Assembly: GCF_052324685.1 (NCBI RefSeq)
Contig: NC_135221.1
Location: 6,389,875 to 6,453,874, forward strand
Direction of reading: 5' to 3'
Length of the DNA stretch: 64,000 bases
From: Brachyhypopomus gauderio
Lineage: Eukaryota > Chordata > Actinopteri > Gymnotiformes > Hypopomidae
Shown: piece after piece, positions 60,511-64,000 of the stretch
Layout: the number at the start of each line of letters is the position of its first letter
Numbering within the stretch: position 1 is the stretch's first letter
The notes under the pieces: model-generated
Databases searched by the model: none
What the model was told of the DNA's origin: nothing
The model's input: the letters and a program-made list of their open reading frames with translations, nothing else
Made by a program: the position numbers and the translations under genes

Positions 60511-63500
60511 ATGGCGGCGGCCGTTGAGAATGTTGTTAAAGTGTGAGTTGATTTACGCTTTTCTGTTTAGCAGCTAAGTGAATATTCCCTTGTATCTGTC
60601 ATCTAACAGTCTGTCAGATTATGCGTAATTTAAAAAATGATGCTAACTGTGAATGAAAGGGTGTTAAAACAGTGACTTGCCAGCTGACTTGCTAGCAAAC
60701 TAGCTGCATCTTGTTCATTCATTGTTTTCCAAGAAAACAAAAAAGCTGATATTTGCTGATTACTGACCGCTCTGTGTCCTCGCTAGGGCAGCTAGCTAGC
60801 TACGTAAACAACCTGATGGCGATCAACATAAACACGTTTTACAAGCAGTTCGTATTTTGTGCATATTCAGCTCATCGTAATGAACGCTTTCATGTTGAAT
60901 GTGGGATAATAGGCAGCTATCTAGTTAGCTAGCTAGCTATCTATCAGGGCAGGATAGTTGTTGTCTGGCTGCTGTAAACAGTGTGATGTTGTACCGTGCC
61001 TATTTGTTTAGTGCTAATATGAAGTTAAATTAACCAAACGAATTAAATTAGCAAGACGTTAACATGAGCACTCTTCTTCTTGCTTTTAACTGTTTGTATG
61101 GTTTCTTTAGGCTGGGGGAGCAGTACTATAGAGATGCCATGGAACAGTGCCACAGCTATAATGCTCGGCTGTGTGCAGAGAGAAGCATCCTGATGCCTTT
61201 TCTGGATTCCCAGACTGGAGTGGCTCAAAGCAACTGCTACATTTGGATGGAGAAAAGACACAGGAGTGCAGGTGTGATGCTTTCTTTTATACCTTACTGT
61301 ATTGTCCTACATTAGCAACCTAGGACGGCGAAACATAATTACTGTTCTTTGAGGTGTATTAATTTCTTTTTTGACCATGATCAGGTACTGCTCCAGGGCA
61401 GCTGTATACATATCCTGCACGCCGTTGGAGAAAAAAGAGAAGGGCTCACCCACCAGAAGATCCTGCTCTGGTTTTCCCACCACTCAAAGCCGGTACTCCT
61501 ATGTTTATCTTTTCGTAATTTAATTAAATTCAGAATGCTTAGCTGTTTTTATTTTTTGTAGACGTATATCACCTATTTATATTGTGTATATTTTATGTAT
61601 GCAGCAGAGCTGGAATTAGGGCTCAAGAAAGATGTGTTGGGGACATTGGATGGGAGCAGTCTAGAAGCCCTGCTAAAAGGAGAACCGATAGATAAGAGAG
61701 CCCCTCCAGATCTCAGGGGCCCAGAGGAAGACACCAGTCTCGCAGACATCTCAGGGACCACTGGGGCGAGTAGCCACACAGGCTCCACACGGATCAGAAA
61801 GGTAAGTAGTTTTAAAGCTGATGTAATTAATGTTGTTGTTGTTGTTCTTTTTTTTTTTTTTGTAAAGGTAGCAAGGACATCTAAATCAATTCCAGCACCT
61901 TTATCATGATTAACACTGTTTTTATGGCAGTTGAAGAGCAGTGTGTAAATAAAATAAAATAAAAACACCCACCTATATTTAATTTTTTCCATTCCTTAGA
62001 GAATCCTGGAGCCAGAAGATTATCTGGATGACTTGGATGATGAAGACTTTGAGGAAGAGACCCCGAAACGACGAGGGAAAGGAAAGTCTAAGGTAGTTTA
62101 TGTTGTAATATGCTGTGGTGTAGTTACACTTTGTTGGCGGGGCACGTTTGTCAGAGGGCATTTCTCTGTGCGTTAGGGTCGTGGAGTGGGAAATGGCAAA
62201 AAGAAATTGGAAGCGGCAGCAGCATTGGAAGACCGTGATAAACCATACGCCTGTGACAGTAAGACTCACTCTCCTTCTACAACTGTGTTTCTTCATGTTG
62301 GGGAAATGAATTTAACACAGTGTTTTCTGCCTAGTCTGTGGAAAGCGCTATAAGAATAGGCCAGGCCTGAGTTACCACTACACCCACTCTCACCTGGCTG
62401 ACGAAGAAGGAGAGGACAAGGAAGAGGCTGAGATCCACACTCCTGCACCACACGAGGAGACCAAGAGTAAGTGTTTATAGTCATACACACTTTCTGACCC
62501 GCTCAGTGTCTAGCTGTTAGATGCCTAAATAAAACTGAATACAAGGTAAATCACTATATATATTGTAATATAATCCGTGTTTCCAGATGAGTCCATGATG
62601 CTAGAGAATGTCTGTGGTTTTATCCTTAGCCCCTAAAAAAGGCCCAAATGGCTTGGCACCACCAAATGATTACTGTGACTTCTGCCTGGGTGACTCGAAT
62701 ATGAACCAGAAGACTGGCCAGTCTGAGGAGCTGGTGTCCTGCTCAGACTGTGGACGCTCAGGTAGGTAAAGTTTTTGTTTCAGCAAATTTACGTTTTATG
62801 GCTTTCTTTTAATTTCAGTAAAAAGCTTCATTTACTTTGTTGGGGAGATACCTGACAGTATAATCTTAAGTATTTACTGAATAGTGAAGGTTCATGATGT
62901 GTACAAGCCTAGGATACTGAGCATGGTTACATAGATTTTTACATTTGTTATGGAATTAAAATGTTTACAGCTTCTAACTTATCATTAGTTATAGTAAAAT
63001 CTATATCTATATCTATCTATCATCTGCTCTAAAACATAGTTAACAAACATTATATCGTTTGCTATTTTACCATTTAAATAATTGTAAATTAATAAAAAAC
63101 TGTCACTTTGAACCTTGCTTGATTGACAACTACTTCAGTGCAACCTTGACAAAAGCTAAAAGTATTGAACTGCTCTTGTTGAAACCCTAAGCAAACTTTT
63201 CAGAGAACTGCCAGTAGTATTCAAACGGGCCCTGGTGGTGTCACTCTCTGAGCACTTCCTTGCTGTTCACACTTCATTGTGACGGGGGAAGTGTGGACCC
63301 CAGTCTTCTGTCTTTTCTATAAGCATGAGAGATGTCATTAATGTCTGTTTTTTAATGACTAAGGGGTGTTGTTTCTTCTTCCCTACTCCCTTAGGGCATC
63401 CATCTTGCCTTCAGTTCACAGCAGTGATGATGGCCGCTGTAAAAACGTACCGTTGGCAGTGCATTGAATGCAAGTGCTGCAATGTTTGCGGCACATCTGA

Positions 63501-63715
63501 GAATGACGTGCGTTCCCTCCTGCTCACACATTCAAATGCCCTGCACCCCTCACCACATTCACGCAAACCCTTTACGTAGCATTGCAGCTCTATCAGCACA
63601 CGTTCATGTGTGATGTGACTTGTGCTCCCCCAGGACCAGCTCCTGTTTTGTGATGACTGTGACCGAGGATACCATATGTACTGCCTCACTCCCCCCATGT
63701 CGGATCCTCCTGAAG
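60511..63715 (+). CDS. dpf2: DPF2-like double PHD finger protein of BAF (3' end outside window)
   Basis: Ten coding exons are inside the window: 60511-60542, 61111-61271, 61385-61492, 61605-61801, 62000-62092, 62177-62258, 62335-62466, 62630-62761, 63395-63507, 63634-63715. They encode 377 residues plus one base; roughly the last 24 residues lie beyond 64000. The start [17 protein letters not shown] and the stretch [13 protein letters not shown] are the Requiem N-terminal domain. A basic [12 protein letters not shown] motif (likely NLS) follows, then the acidic [20 protein letters not shown], one C2H2 finger (C223, C226, H239, H244), and tandem PHD fingers ([49 protein letters not shown]). 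In the family DPF2 reads acetylated and crotonylated histone H3 in BAF. It could be the fish paralogue dpf2l; DPF1 and DPF3 fit less well. Confidence 0.93.
61841..61861. repeat. TTG repeat and T run in a dpf2 intron
   Basis: Several TTG units (from about 61831) lead into about 15 T, shortly after the donor of dpf2 exon 4. Confidence 0.8.
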
Positions 63716-64000
63716 GTAAATTGTCCACTATCATGACTGCAGACGTTTCAGTAGTCATGATTGATGTTTGTGGACGTCCACTATGTCTTTCTTTGACCCT
63801 TTTAGTCTCTCTGTATCTTCTGTTGCAACCTGCTGATGACACTCTGTGACTCTCGAAGCTCGGTGGCCACTTCTGTTTGAGAACATCCTGTTTGAAGCCT
63901 CTTGATCAATTGATCAATTGTTAGGTGTTGTCTTGGTCTCATGATGGCAAAATATGAACAGCAATACTGATTGCTGATTCTATATTCTAATTGAACCAGG
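63716..64000 (+). other. dpf2: Start of the last dpf2 intron
   Basis: The GTAAAT donor at 63716 begins an intron that runs past the end of the window. The expected terminal sequence (SWSCHLC...) is not present. Confidence 0.7.

Overview
The window is vertebrate nuclear DNA, almost certainly from a teleost fish. Genes are split by short GT-AG introns, simple-sequence repeats (GT, CT, poly-C) are very abundant, and decayed Tc1-like transposons are present. Four of the five gene families (CXCL14, FAM13B, KLHL3, HNRNPA0) lie together on human 5q31 as I remember that map. A dispersed repeat near 2.7 kb resembles one I associate with ostariophysan fishes, so a catfish, characin or relative is plausible but not proven.

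Layout: 1-5.5 kb is intergenic with repeat remnants. cxcl14 (+, 4 coding exons, 99 aa) spans 5858-9181, with its 3'UTR ending near 10.43 kb. fam13b (+) has a GC-rich non-coding first exon near 11.0-11.34 kb, a 5.7 kb first intron, and 21 coding exons from 17117 to 39384 (929 aa if all are joined); its 3'UTR ends near 41.63 kb. A second fam13b promoter and first exon (27419-27849) would give a short protein that starts MACE and lacks the RhoGAP domain. 41.99-44.24 kb holds a decayed Tc1-like element with probable hAT-like sequence inside it. klhl3 (-, 15 coding exons, 587 aa) runs from 54516 down to 46866, tail-to-tail with fam13b. A 759-bp Tc1-like relic lies at 55906-56664. hnrnpa0 (-, one exon, 298 aa) is at 58962-59858 and is head-to-head with dpf2 (+, 60511 onward, last exon outside the window) across a 0.65-kb promoter with repeated ATGGCGGC motifs.

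The genes do not form one pathway: a chemokine, a RhoGAP-like scaffold, a CUL3 adaptor acting on WNK kinases, an RNA-binding protein, and a histone reader of the BAF complex. All reading frames were followed by hand across splice junctions and codon phase closes at every join, so the exon structures are the most reliable part of this annotation.

I found no evidence for a new multi-gene system. The most interesting signals are in fam13b: the internal promoter for a GAP-less isoform, a RhoGAP domain with leucine at the arginine-finger position, and at least six exons whose 3' splice sites sit against long GT, CT or poly-C microsatellites. One acceptor is preceded by about 137 nt of pure GT.
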